NCBI GenBank assembly: GCA_030147305.1 | Contig: JASLAE010000305.1 | Coordinates: 1-22,997 of the forward strand | Length of the DNA stretch: 22,997 bases | Origin: Cesiribacter sp. | Lineage (GTDB): Bacteria > Bacteroidota > Bacteroidia > Cytophagales > Cyclobacteriaceae | Direction: 5' to 3' | Shown here: in pieces, positions 9,049 through 16,715 of the stretch | Layout: every line of letters begins with the position of its first letter | Position numbering within the stretch: the first letter of the stretch is position 1 | Notes under the pieces: model-generated | The model's database searches: none | What the model was told of the DNA's origin: nothing | What the model saw: only the letters and a program-made list of their open reading frames with translations | Made by a program: the position numbers and the translations under genes

Positions 9049-9396
9049 ATGGCGATCATGATAACCGACGAATGCATCAACTGTGGTGCATGCGAACCAG
9101 AATGCCCAAACACTGCGATCTACGAAGGTGGTATTGAGTGGACCTGGGCCGGTGGTACCAGTCTGAATGAAGTTGAATTAGAAGATGGCTCAACAGTAGA
9201 TGCGCAGGCGCCGCAGCCTCCGCTTTCCGATGAGTTCTATTATATCGTTAGTGGAAAGTGTACGGAATGTATGGGCTTTCATGAAGAGCCTCAGTGTGCT
9301 GCTGTTTGCCCGGTAGACTGTTGCGTACCCGACCCGGATTATGTAGAGGCAGAAGAAGAGCTGCTTGCTAAAAAGGCCTGGATGCACAACGAATAA
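9049..9396 (+). CDS. 2[4Fe-4S] ferredoxin (Allochromatium-type)
   Basis: 115 residues, cytoplasmic, strongly acidic. The first cluster motif is C9-x2-C12-x2-C15-x3-C19-P. The second is C71-x2-C74-x8-C83-x3-C87-P, followed by two more cysteines at 91-92. The x8 spacing and the long C-terminal helix (EAEEELLAKKAW) are typical of the Alvin/YfhL type of low-potential ferredoxin. About 50 residues, including a GGTSL...EDGSTV segment, separate the two motifs, which is longer than in classical bacterial ferredoxins. A purine-rich AAAGAAAGAG precedes the start. It carries electrons; its partner is unknown, but the divergent acyl-CoA reductase is a recurrent neighbour in this phylum. Confidence 0.93.
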   Translation: MAIMITDECINCGACEPECPNTAIYEGGIEWTWAGGTSLNEVELEDGSTVDAQAPQPPLSDEFYYIVSGKCTECMGFHEEPQCAAVCPVDCCVPDPDYVEAEEELLAKKAWMHNE

Positions 9397-9416
9397 AATA
9401 GCTTCAATCATAGTAT

Positions 9417-9450
9417 AAGCCCACCTCATTTTACCGGAGTGGGCTTTTAT
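9417..9450 (+). terminator. Intrinsic terminator after ferredoxin
   Basis: An 8-bp stem, AAGCCCAC (9417-9424) with GTGGGCTT (9440-9447), followed by T residues. It starts 20 bases after the ferredoxin stop. Confidence 0.85.
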
Positions 9451-9491
9451 TTTGCTTTTCCCTTTAATTAAAAAAGACTACTTTTAAGCTT

Positions 9492-9511
9492 ATGCACATT
9501 TATATGTGCAT
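9492..9511. promoter_or_regulatory. Inverted repeat upstream of the DUF1080 cluster (possible operator)
   Basis: ATGCACA (9492-9498) and TGTGCAT (9505-9511) form a perfect 7-bp inverted repeat around TTTATA, followed by five T residues. It lies 40 bases before the ATG at 9551. It could be a regulator-binding site or a short hairpin. I found no clear TAnnTTTG promoter next to it. Confidence 0.35.
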
Positions 9512-9550
9512 TTTTAAACCTAAGACGAAATTTTCTGCTACTCAAACAGT

Positions 9551-11434
9551 ATGGTACAACGTTTTTTGTATGGGCTGGCTTTACGCCTTCGCCAGGGTTT
9601 CGCTTTATCTATCCTTACCGGAACCCTGGGATATTATCAAGCATTTTCTCAAACCCCACTCCCCCTCACCGACCTTTCTGCTTTCCGGAGCCCGGCCAAA
9701 AGCTGGAAGATTGCAGGAAATGTAGGGGCTAATCTGGACAAAGCAAACCACCTGAGTGTTGACGCAGGCACTGGGGTACTGGCTAACGTTCCGGATAAAA
9801 AGAACAAAGGCCAGGACCTGCTCACTACCTTTGAGCATGGCGATATAGATCTTGAGCTTGACTATATGATGGCGCCGGGATCGAACTCGGGGATTTATCT
9901 ACAGGGGCTTTATGAACTGCAGCTGGAAGACAGCTGGGGCGATCGTGTGGCTAGTCCTGCCAATAACGGAGGCGTTTATGAGCGTTGGGACGAAAGCCGG
10001 CCAGAAGGTAAAAAAGGGTACGAGGGCTATGCCCCACGCCAGAATGTGAGCAAAGCTCCCGGTCTGTGGCAGCACCTGAAGCTTTCTTTTCAGGCACCAC
10101 GATTTGATGCATCCGGTAAAAAAACAGAGAATGCCAAGTTCCTGCGGGTAGAGCTGAACGGAGTGCTGATTCATGAAGATCTTGAGCTGATGGGACCAAC
10201 CCGTGGTGCCCTAAAAGCAGATGAAAGCGCAACAGGACCGCTCAGATTTCAGGGAGATCATGGTCCGGTTGCATTTCGTAATATTGTTGTTACCCACTAT
10301 GATAAGCCACGTCCGGAGATCTCAAACCTTACTTACCAGGTTTACAAAGGCAAATTTGAAGGTGAGACACAGTATGATAGCCTGCCCCCCGAGGCAGAGG
10401 GCAACGCGGTAATCCTAACGTCCAACCTTAATCCACTCCCTAAGCAATTTTTGATCCGCTACAGGGGTACGCTTAAAATTCAGGAACCGGGTGAGTATCG
10501 CTTTAACTTAAATGTACCTGGTGGCGGTGGCTACCTGAAAATTGGTGATGATTATGCCATTAAATTAACTGGCTCGAATGGGAAGGGTAGTGTCTCGCTT
10601 CCTGCAGGTGAAATGCCTTTTGAGTTGGTATATTCTAAATACATAGACTGGGTCGACCCTGCATTAGGGCTAAATGTTGCGGGTCCAGGCGTACGGGATT
10701 ACATCATCAGTGATGAAATCAGCAGCCGAGGAGAGGTGGTTGATCCAATTCTGGTTAATGCAACCGAAAACACCATCCTGCGAAGTTTCATGGATATTCC
10801 TAAGCGGGCAAAAGCAGATAACGGGCAGCAAGAAGAGGGAGGTCATCGCGTAACCCACAGCATTAATGTAGGCACAACGGAACAGGTGCACTACACCTAT
10901 GACCTGGATAATGGCTCACTTATTCAGATCTGGCGTGGGGGTTTCCTGGATACTACCCCCATGTGGCACGAACGTGGTGATGGTTCTTCCCGGCCCCAGG
11001 GAGCTATTCAGCAAATTGCACCACCTGTGCTTTCTGTTGCAAAGCTTACCTCCGGTGATGCTGCCTGGGCAACCGACACCACTGGCAGTGGGTACCGGCC
11101 CAAAGGCTATGTATTAAACGCGAACGGATTGCCCACTTTCCGCTATATTGCCTGGGGTACTGCTGTAGAAGATGCAATAACGCCGCTGGCCAACGGACAG
11201 GGCTTTCGCCGGGAATTGCAGGTGCAGAATCCGGCAGACGGCTTGTACCTGAGGCTGGCATCGGGTAGCACAATTGAGACCCTGGACAAAGGAAAGTACG
11301 TGGTTGATGGCAAGGCATATTACCTGCAGCTCGAAGATGCCAAGGCCATAAAGCCTGTTGTGCGCAATACTGCTAATGGGCAGGAGCTGATCGTGCCCCT
11401 GCGCAATAAACTCGCTTACTCCATTATTTTTTAA
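9551..11434 (+). CDS. Exported DUF1080 (3-keto-disaccharide hydrolase-like) + PA14-like protein
   Basis: 627 residues. An N-terminal signal peptide ends around residues 33-34 (AFSQ). Residues about 40-252 form a DUF1080/PF06439 concanavalin-like domain with NSGIYLQ (112-118), YELQLEDS (121-128), GLWQHLKLSF (171-180) and a closing FRNIVV. Residues about 275-395 look like a PA14-type carbohydrate-binding beta-sandwich (IRYRGTLKIQEPGEYRF, then LPAGEMPFELVYSKY). The remaining 230 residues are beta-rich with a WRGGFLDTTPMWHERGDG segment that I cannot assign. PF06439 members are reported to cleave 3-keto-glycosides, often in the periplasm. The next gene follows after 20 bases, so the two form one operon. 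Domain calls are good; the substrate is unknown. Confidence 0.85.
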   Translation: MVQRFLYGLALRLRQGFALSILTGTLGYYQAFSQTPLPLTDLSAFRSPAKSWKIAGNVGANLDKANHLSVDAGTGVLANVPDKKNKGQDLLTTFEHGDIDLELDYMMAPGSNSGIYLQGLYELQLEDSWGDRVASPANNGGVYERWDESRPEGKKGYEGYAPRQNVSKAPGLWQHLKLSFQAPRFDASGKKTENAKFLRVELNGVLIHEDLELMGPTRGALKADESATGPLRFQGDHGPVAFRNIVVTHYDKPRPEISNLTYQVYKGKFEGETQYDSLPPEAEGNAVILTSNLNPLPKQFLIRYRGTLKIQEPGEYRFNLNVPGGGGYLKIGDDYAIKLTGSNGKGSVSLPAGEMPFELVYSKYIDWVDPALGLNVAGPGVRDYIISDEISSRGEVVDPILVNATENTILRSFMDIPKRAKADNGQQEEGGHRVTHSINVGTTEQVHYTYDLDNGSLIQIWRGGFLDTTPMWHERGDGSSRPQGAIQQIAPPVLSVAKLTSGDAAWATDTTGSGYRPKGYVLNANGLPTFRYIAWGTAVEDAITPLANGQGFRRELQVQNPADGLYLRLASGSTIETLDKGKYVVDGKAYYLQLEDAKAIKPVVRNTANGQELIVPLRNKLAYSIIF

Positions 11435-11454
11435 CGCTTACCCAGACAAAATTC

Positions 11455-13470
11455 ATGAAGAAGATACATAAAAGCATAATGGCCGCACTGGCCAAACCTA
11501 GCTTGTTTGCTACCCTGGTATTGGCCGGTTTTTCCGGACAGAGCCTGGCGCAGGAATCGCCCATGGAAGAGGACTTCTACAGAATCTTAAGATTAAGTTC
11601 TCCGGAAGGAACCCTGCTGGAAGTTGGAGGACTTACGGTGTTGCCCAATGGCAATCTGGGGGTTGCAACCCGTCGGGGAGATGTGTTCATTGTTGAAAAT
11701 CCTACCAGTTCCCGTCCCTATTTCAGGAAGTTTGCCTCTGGTTTACACGAGGTGCTGGGCCTGGCTTATAAAGATGGTGCCTTATACCTGGCCCAGCGCG
11801 GTGAGCTGACCAAACTGCAGGATACCAACATGGACGGTAAGGCCGATGTATTTGAAACAGTTTATGCCTGGCCATTGTCGGGGCACTATCACGAATACAG
11901 CTTCGGTCCCAAGGTAGCACCGGATGGTTCGTTCTTTGTGTCTGCCAACGTAGCATTCGGCAGCATAGAATGGTGGCGGGGAGAAAGCTTTGTGCCCTGG
12001 CGGGGTTGGATGATGCGCATTACCGAAGCGGGCCGTATGGAGCCATGGGCAACCGGTATGCGCTCTCCGGCAGGATTGGGTATGATTGACGGTGATTTGT
12101 TCTATACCGATAACCAGGGTGACTGGATGGGTTCGGGCGCCATCTGGCATGTACCACAAGGAGCGTTTACCGGACATCCGGCAGGCCTGCGCTGGACAGA
12201 CCAGCCTAACGTACCTATAAAACTGAAAACAGAGCAGTTGTATGCAAAGGTAGATCACCGCAAGGTGCCCGATGGTCGGGGAGGCTTTATTAAGCCGGAG
12301 AATGTCGTTGATGAGGAGTTTGTAATACTGGCAGACCTGAAGGAAGAATTTCCGGATCTGCAGCTGCCGGCCGTTTGGCTGCCCCATGGTATTCTGGGCA
12401 TTTCCAACTCCGAGGTAGTAAAGATTCCCAAGGGAAGTTTTGGTCCCTTCGAAGGCCAGTTGCTGGTAGGAGACCAGGGGCAGAGCAAAATTATGCGCGT
12501 GGTAATGGAGAAAGTTAACGATGTCTATCAGGGTGTAGCCTTTGATTTCAGGAGCGGTTTCCGTTCAGGTGTTTTACGCCTGGCATGGGCTAAAGATGGT
12601 TCTCTTTTTGTTGGAGAAACCAACAGGGGCTGGGGCTCGGCCGGCGAGGCTAACGAAGGCCTGGAACGCCTGATATGGAACAACAAGCTGCCATTTGAAA
12701 TGAGAACGGTCCGTGCCATGCCAGATGGTTTCGAAATAGAGTTTACCATGCCGGTAGATCGCCAGTCTGCCGAAGACCTTGCTTCCTATCGTGTAGAAAG
12801 TTTTACCTATAAATACCATCCTGTATATGGCAGTCCGCCGGTCAAACAGCAAACCGCAACGGTTAAAGGCGTGAAGGTTTCTGAAGATGGCTTGAAGGCA
12901 AGAATCATTGTAGATGGGCTGCGCCAGTATTACATCCATCATCTTTCGCTGGAGGGTGTACGTGCTAAAGAAAACGCCTACTCTCTTGTGCATCCCTCTG
13001 CTTATTATACGCTTAATAATATTCCGGCAGGGCAAAAGCTTTCTCTAAATGAAGCAAGCACCCGCAATTCTGGAGCCGAAGCTGATAAAAAAACAGCAGC
13101 AGCAAAAAAAACAAAGAAAGGCCAGCAGGCAGGCGCTAACCAGAAAGCGACCGAAAGCCCCGACGCACGCCAGGGTGCCAGAAATGCTGCGACCACAACT
13201 GCGCCTAAAGTGCCCAATTTTGAGGAAGTGAAGCCGCTGTTAACCAAGCATACCTGTATTGCCTGCCACAACGAAACTAAAAAGCAAATTGGTCCGGCTT
13301 ATGTAGATGTTGCTAAACGCAATTATACCAATGAGAAAATCGTTGAGCTGATTCATAATCCGCAGCCCCAAAACTGGCCTGATTATGCAACAGAGATGCC
13401 GCCAATGCCCCAGGTGCCTAAGGAAGACGCGCTTAAGATTGCAGCCTGGATCAATTCACTGGATAATTAA
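11455..13470 (+). CDS. Exported beta-propeller dehydrogenase-like protein fused to cytochrome c
   Basis: 671 residues with a signal peptide (cut near SLAQ, residue 33). Residues about 40-440 form a six-bladed propeller of the PQQ-sugar-dehydrogenase / 'putative membrane-bound dehydrogenase' (TIGR02604-like) kind, with a DTNMDGKADV Ca-binding-like loop, a GHYHEYSFGPKVAPDG segment and repeated GxLxVGD-type blades. An Ig-like stretch (about 415-530) follows, then a Lys/Ala/Gln-rich linker (about 535-582), then a class I cytochrome c with heme motif CIACH (601-605) and likely axial Met in MPPMP (648 or 651). It probably oxidises a sugar or alcohol outside the cytoplasm and passes electrons to its own heme. 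It sits between two DUF1080 genes. Cofactor and substrate cannot be read from sequence; PQQ binding is not proven. Confidence 0.83.
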   Translation: MKKIHKSIMAALAKPSLFATLVLAGFSGQSLAQESPMEEDFYRILRLSSPEGTLLEVGGLTVLPNGNLGVATRRGDVFIVENPTSSRPYFRKFASGLHEVLGLAYKDGALYLAQRGELTKLQDTNMDGKADVFETVYAWPLSGHYHEYSFGPKVAPDGSFFVSANVAFGSIEWWRGESFVPWRGWMMRITEAGRMEPWATGMRSPAGLGMIDGDLFYTDNQGDWMGSGAIWHVPQGAFTGHPAGLRWTDQPNVPIKLKTEQLYAKVDHRKVPDGRGGFIKPENVVDEEFVILADLKEEFPDLQLPAVWLPHGILGISNSEVVKIPKGSFGPFEGQLLVGDQGQSKIMRVVMEKVNDVYQGVAFDFRSGFRSGVLRLAWAKDGSLFVGETNRGWGSAGEANEGLERLIWNNKLPFEMRTVRAMPDGFEIEFTMPVDRQSAEDLASYRVESFTYKYHPVYGSPPVKQQTATVKGVKVSEDGLKARIIVDGLRQYYIHHLSLEGVRAKENAYSLVHPSAYYTLNNIPAGQKLSLNEASTRNSGAEADKKTAAAKKTKKGQQAGANQKATESPDARQGARNAATTTAPKVPNFEEVKPLLTKHTCIACHNETKKQIGPAYVDVAKRNYTNEKIVELIHNPQPQNWPDYATEMPPMPQVPKEDALKIAAWINSLDN

Positions 13471-13541
13471 TATTCTATGTGTCGTAAATATTCATAATTA
13501 CAGGTATCCAAGTAAAATAGACCATAAAACATATAAGCTAA

Positions 13542-14354
13542 ATGAACAGAAAGTTTTCGCTAACGCATAAAACGCTCTTATTAACTGCTGGGATGGGCAT
13601 CATGGCCTACACCCAGGTACAGGCGCAGGAGGTTCCAAAACCTATGGAGATGAAGCCTGAAATGACTGAGCTCTGGGAGCCTGAGGTTAAGGTGGTAAAT
13701 CCAGGAACATACAACACAACTGCAGCACCTGCCGACGCAATAATATTGTTTGATGGAAAAAATTTAAACCAGTGGGTATCTAGCAAAGACCCAAAAACAC
13801 CAGCAAAGTGGACAGTGGCCAATGGTGTTTTTACAGTTAATAAAGGTACCGGCAATATACAGACCAAACAGGAATTCCAGGATTACCAGCTGCACATTGA
13901 GTGGCAGATACCTGCAAACATAAGCGGCGAGGGACAAGGCCGGGGGAACAGTGGCTTGTTTCTGGCTTCCACAGATGGGGGCGATGCCGGCTACGAGTTA
14001 CAGATCCTGGACTCTTACAACAACCGTACCTATGCAAACGGGCAGGCGGGTAGTATTTACAAGCAGCATCCACCCCTCAGAAATGCCATGCGCAAACCAG
14101 GCGAGTGGAATAGCTATGATGTTATTTTCACTGCCCCACGCTTCAAGGAAGATGGTTCCTTGTTTTCACCGGCGCGCGTAACGGTATTGCACAATGGTGT
14201 GCTGATTCAGAATAACACCATACTTAGCGGACCAACCCAGTATATTGGTTTGCCAACCTATAAGGCACACGGCAAATCCGCCATTAAACTCCAGGATCAT
14301 GGAGACCCCAGCGAACCCATCAGCTTTCGCAACATCTGGATCCGGGAATTGTAA
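13542..14354 (+). CDS. Secreted DUF1080 / 3-keto-disaccharide hydrolase domain protein
   Basis: 270 residues: signal peptide (cut after VQA, residue 28), then a single PF06439 domain from LFDGKNLNQW (69-78) to FRNIWIREL at the C-terminus. Other family signatures are GNSGLFLA (135-142), YELQILDSY (151-159), GSIYKQHPP (170-178) and GEWNSYDVIF (187-196). It is a distant paralogue of the N-terminal domain of the protein encoded from 9551. The family is now described as hydrolysing 3-keto-glycosides. It starts 71 bases after the propeller-cytochrome gene, close enough for co-transcription, and ends at a strong terminator. No promoter of its own is obvious. Confidence 0.9.
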   Translation: MNRKFSLTHKTLLLTAGMGIMAYTQVQAQEVPKPMEMKPEMTELWEPEVKVVNPGTYNTTAAPADAIILFDGKNLNQWVSSKDPKTPAKWTVANGVFTVNKGTGNIQTKQEFQDYQLHIEWQIPANISGEGQGRGNSGLFLASTDGGDAGYELQILDSYNNRTYANGQAGSIYKQHPPLRNAMRKPGEWNSYDVIFTAPRFKEDGSLFSPARVTVLHNGVLIQNNTILSGPTQYIGLPTYKAHGKSAIKLQDHGDPSEPISFRNIWIREL

Positions 14355-14369
14355 GTTTTTAGATTGATG

Positions 14370-14402
14370 AAAAGAGCCACAGGATAATCCTGTGGCTCTT
14401 TT
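14370..14402 (+). terminator. Intrinsic terminator closing the DUF1080 cluster
   Basis: A perfect 15-bp stem (14370-14384 with 14388-14402) on a three-base loop, TAA, with an A-run before and a T-run after. It begins 15 bases past the stop codon. Confidence 0.9.
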
Positions 14403-14429
14403 GATGTTATCCCCACAGGATAACATCAA
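14401..14429. other. Second perfect hairpin abutting the terminator
   Basis: A 12-bp perfect stem (14401-14412 with 14418-14429) on a five-base loop, CCACA. The 11-base segment CCACAGGATAA occurs in both hairpins (14377-14387 and 14413-14423), so the arm 14388-14395 could pair with either copy. The rest of the gap, 14430-14655, holds only a weak interrupted inverted repeat (CAGCCAT 14479-14485 with ATGGCTG 14515-14521) and no gene or clear promoter. Confidence 0.75.
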
Positions 14430-14655
14430 ATTTGCTGGTAATGGGTAGCTGGTGCCTTGTGGTATCGCACAATATAATCAGCCATCATACACAAGATGGA
14501 ACAATTACCTAATCATGGCTGCTTCATAACAGGCATTTCAACCCTTCTCCAAGAAAGTTACGCTGCATGGCTCATATAGTGATTTCTGGACAACCTTACT
14601 GCTCATGCAAGGGTATATAAAAATATATACAAAACTATAATCTGGTGTTGAAGGG

Positions 14656-15786
14656 ATGATGTTAACTCAAATTGCGCTGCACCAGCAGCGGTTAATCCTA
14701 AAATACTTTTGCCTGCTGCTTTTTTGTCTAATGCCTGTTTTTGTAGGGGCGCAGCAGGATTCGGAGAGCAATTCCCGATCCGCCATCAACCTTGGTTTAC
14801 ACACCCATTATGGCTTTATCATACCGCATTCCAGCGCCATTCGCGAAATTGCAGCATCAAACCCATGGGGCATAGAGGCCGACATCAGCATACATTTTAC
14901 CAATGCCAAGGCCTGGCACTACCTGCAGGGGTATCCGCGCCTGGGTGCCTCACTGGCTTATTATAATTTTGATAATCCAAGTGTACTTGGGAATGCCTAT
15001 TCACTAGTTGTTTATGCAGAACCTTTTTTAGCTGCGCACAAAGATTTTAGCCTGTCCTTTCGGTTGGGGGGCGGGCTTGCTTATTTAAACAGGGTGTATG
15101 ACGAAGAAACCAATCCCGATAATCTTTTTTACAGCACTGCGATTAGTTTTCCACTGGTGGCCAATCTGATGGCGAATTGGAGAGTGGGGCAAAAATTTAT
15201 GCTCAGGGCAGGAGGTACCTACCAGCATATTTCTAATGGTGGCCTGCGCCAACCTAACAAAGGTATTAACTTTCCTACCGCCTCCCTAGGCTTCAATTAC
15301 AGCCTGAGACCAGCAACATTTCCAGCCCGACATTCGCAGCAGGACCAGGAACATCAGGAGCCCCGGCGCCTGCTCGTGGCACTAATAACTTCTTATCACG
15401 ATCGGATAGATGACCCAGCACGGCAGGCACCTTTGTTTGGAGTAACAACCTATCTAAGTCAGCGCATAGGCCGGATCAGTGCCCTTACCGCAGGCGCCGA
15501 GTGGATTGCAGACTATGTAATAAAAAAAGACCTGGAGAGCCGGCAGTTGGACAAAGGGTTTCATCGCGGAGCCCTGCTGGCGGGCCATGAATTGCAAATA
15601 GGTCGCATTCGCTTTAACCAGCAACTGGGTGTGTATGTATATGCACCTGTAAAAGCAAAGGATCCGGTTTATCAGCGTTGGGGGCTGGAGTACCATACCC
15701 CGAAAAAGCTTTTCTTCGGCATCAACCTAAAAGCCCACCGGCATGTGGCAGAATTTGTAGATGCCAGGATAGGGATGGGATTTTGA
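14656..15786 (+). CDS. Acyloxyacyl hydrolase / PagL-like lipid A deacylase family protein
   Basis: 376 residues. An N-terminal signal peptide ends near VGAQ (residue 33). The body is rich in alternating beta strands ending in aromatic residues, as in an outer-membrane barrel, and the last residue is Phe. The motif HISNGGLRQPNKGIN has His191 and Ser193 in the positions of the PagL catalytic pair. PagL removes an acyl chain from lipid A at the outer membrane. The protein is about twice PagL length; residues about 225-376 add a second barrel-like half, as in other Bacteroidota members. A GAAGGG lies directly before the two tandem ATGs (14656 and 14659), and the second has the better spacing. It is convergent with the DUF58 gene, only 17 bases apart. 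Family good; activity unproven. Confidence 0.8.
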   Translation: MMLTQIALHQQRLILKYFCLLLFCLMPVFVGAQQDSESNSRSAINLGLHTHYGFIIPHSSAIREIAASNPWGIEADISIHFTNAKAWHYLQGYPRLGASLAYYNFDNPSVLGNAYSLVVYAEPFLAAHKDFSLSFRLGGGLAYLNRVYDEETNPDNLFYSTAISFPLVANLMANWRVGQKFMLRAGGTYQHISNGGLRQPNKGINFPTASLGFNYSLRPATFPARHSQQDQEHQEPRRLLVALITSYHDRIDDPARQAPLFGVTTYLSQRIGRISALTAGAEWIADYVIKKDLESRQLDKGFHRGALLAGHELQIGRIRFNQQLGVYVYAPVKAKDPVYQRWGLEYHTPKKLFFGINLKAHRHVAEFVDARIGMGF

Positions 15787-15803
15787 TGGAGCAGCAGGTA
15801 AGC

Positions 15804-16709
15804 TCAACGCATTTTGCTTCGTTTCACCAGGTAAGTCATCAGTACTTTCTCCAGATCATGCCGGATATCGGCTTCAACAAAGTCTATTTTTAGCTGCAGG
15901 CAGCGAAGCTTCAATGTTTCGTAATACTGCTTCATGCGCTTACGGTACTCCTGCCGAATCTGAGCAGGGTTTAATTTCAGGCGTACACCCGTTTCCAAAT
16001 CAATGAATTCATGGGGGCGATCTTCAAAATCAAGCTCCAGCTCCGTTGCCTCATCCGTTACATGAAAAATAATGGCTTCATGCCCATTGTGCCGCAGGTG
16101 CTGCAGGGCTGCAAATAATTCTTCGGCAGCCTCGGTTTCAGCAAACATGTCGGAAAATAGAATAACCAGCGAACGCTTATGGATGCTTTCTGCAATCAGG
16201 TGCAGCACACCGGGCAGGCGAGTGGTGCGGCTCTCGCCGGTTTGCTCGAGTAACTGCTGCATTTGCACCATCATCTTCTGCATATGGGTAGGTGTACTCT
16301 TTACTTCACCCTGAAATTCTATGCTGTCGGAGAAGATGGTAAGCCCTACTGCATCGCGCTGGCGCTGGAGTAAATAAGCCAAAGAAGCCGCAGCTAGTAG
16401 TGAGAACGTTATCTTGCCACGATTTTCTGTAGGATAATGCATGGAGGAGGAATTATCGATGACCAAACGGCATCGCAGGTTTGTCTCTTCCTCATAGCGT
16501 TTGGTATACAACCTGTCGTTACGGGCAAACACTTTCCAGTCTATATGGCGGGTGCTTTCGCCGGCATTATAGAGCCTGTGCTCGGCAAATTCTACCGAAA
16601 AGCCATGATAGGGAGATTTATGCAGGCCTGTAATGAAACCTTCTACCAGCTGGCGGGCCAGCAGGTCCAGGTTTCCGGTTTGCCGTATGTTTTGCAGGTT
16701 TAATTCCAT
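15804..16709 (-). CDS. DUF58 domain protein with von Willebrand A-like fold
   Basis: 301 residues, no signal peptide or membrane segment. The DUF58 signature SPYHGFSVEFAEHRLY (32-47) is followed by GESTRHIDWKVFARNDRLY, then YEEETNLRCRLVIDNSSSM with a complete MIDAS metal-site motif D85-x-S87-x-S89, and LFSDMF further on. DUF58 proteins usually sit beside MoxR ATPases and Bat proteins and are thought to act in metal-dependent protein assembly or envelope stress. No MoxR gene is present in this window. It starts 6 bases after the RlpA-like gene, so the two are surely co-transcribed. Confidence 0.9.
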   Translation of the reverse strand: MELNLQNIRQTGNLDLLARQLVEGFITGLHKSPYHGFSVEFAEHRLYNAGESTRHIDWKVFARNDRLYTKRYEEETNLRCRLVIDNSSSMHYPTENRGKITFSLLAAASLAYLLQRQRDAVGLTIFSDSIEFQGEVKSTPTHMQKMMVQMQQLLEQTGESRTTRLPGVLHLIAESIHKRSLVILFSDMFAETEAAEELFAALQHLRHNGHEAIIFHVTDEATELELDFEDRPHEFIDLETGVRLKLNPAQIRQEYRKRMKQYYETLKLRCLQLKIDFVEADIRHDLEKVLMTYLVKRSKMR

Positions 16710-16715
16710 AGATGT

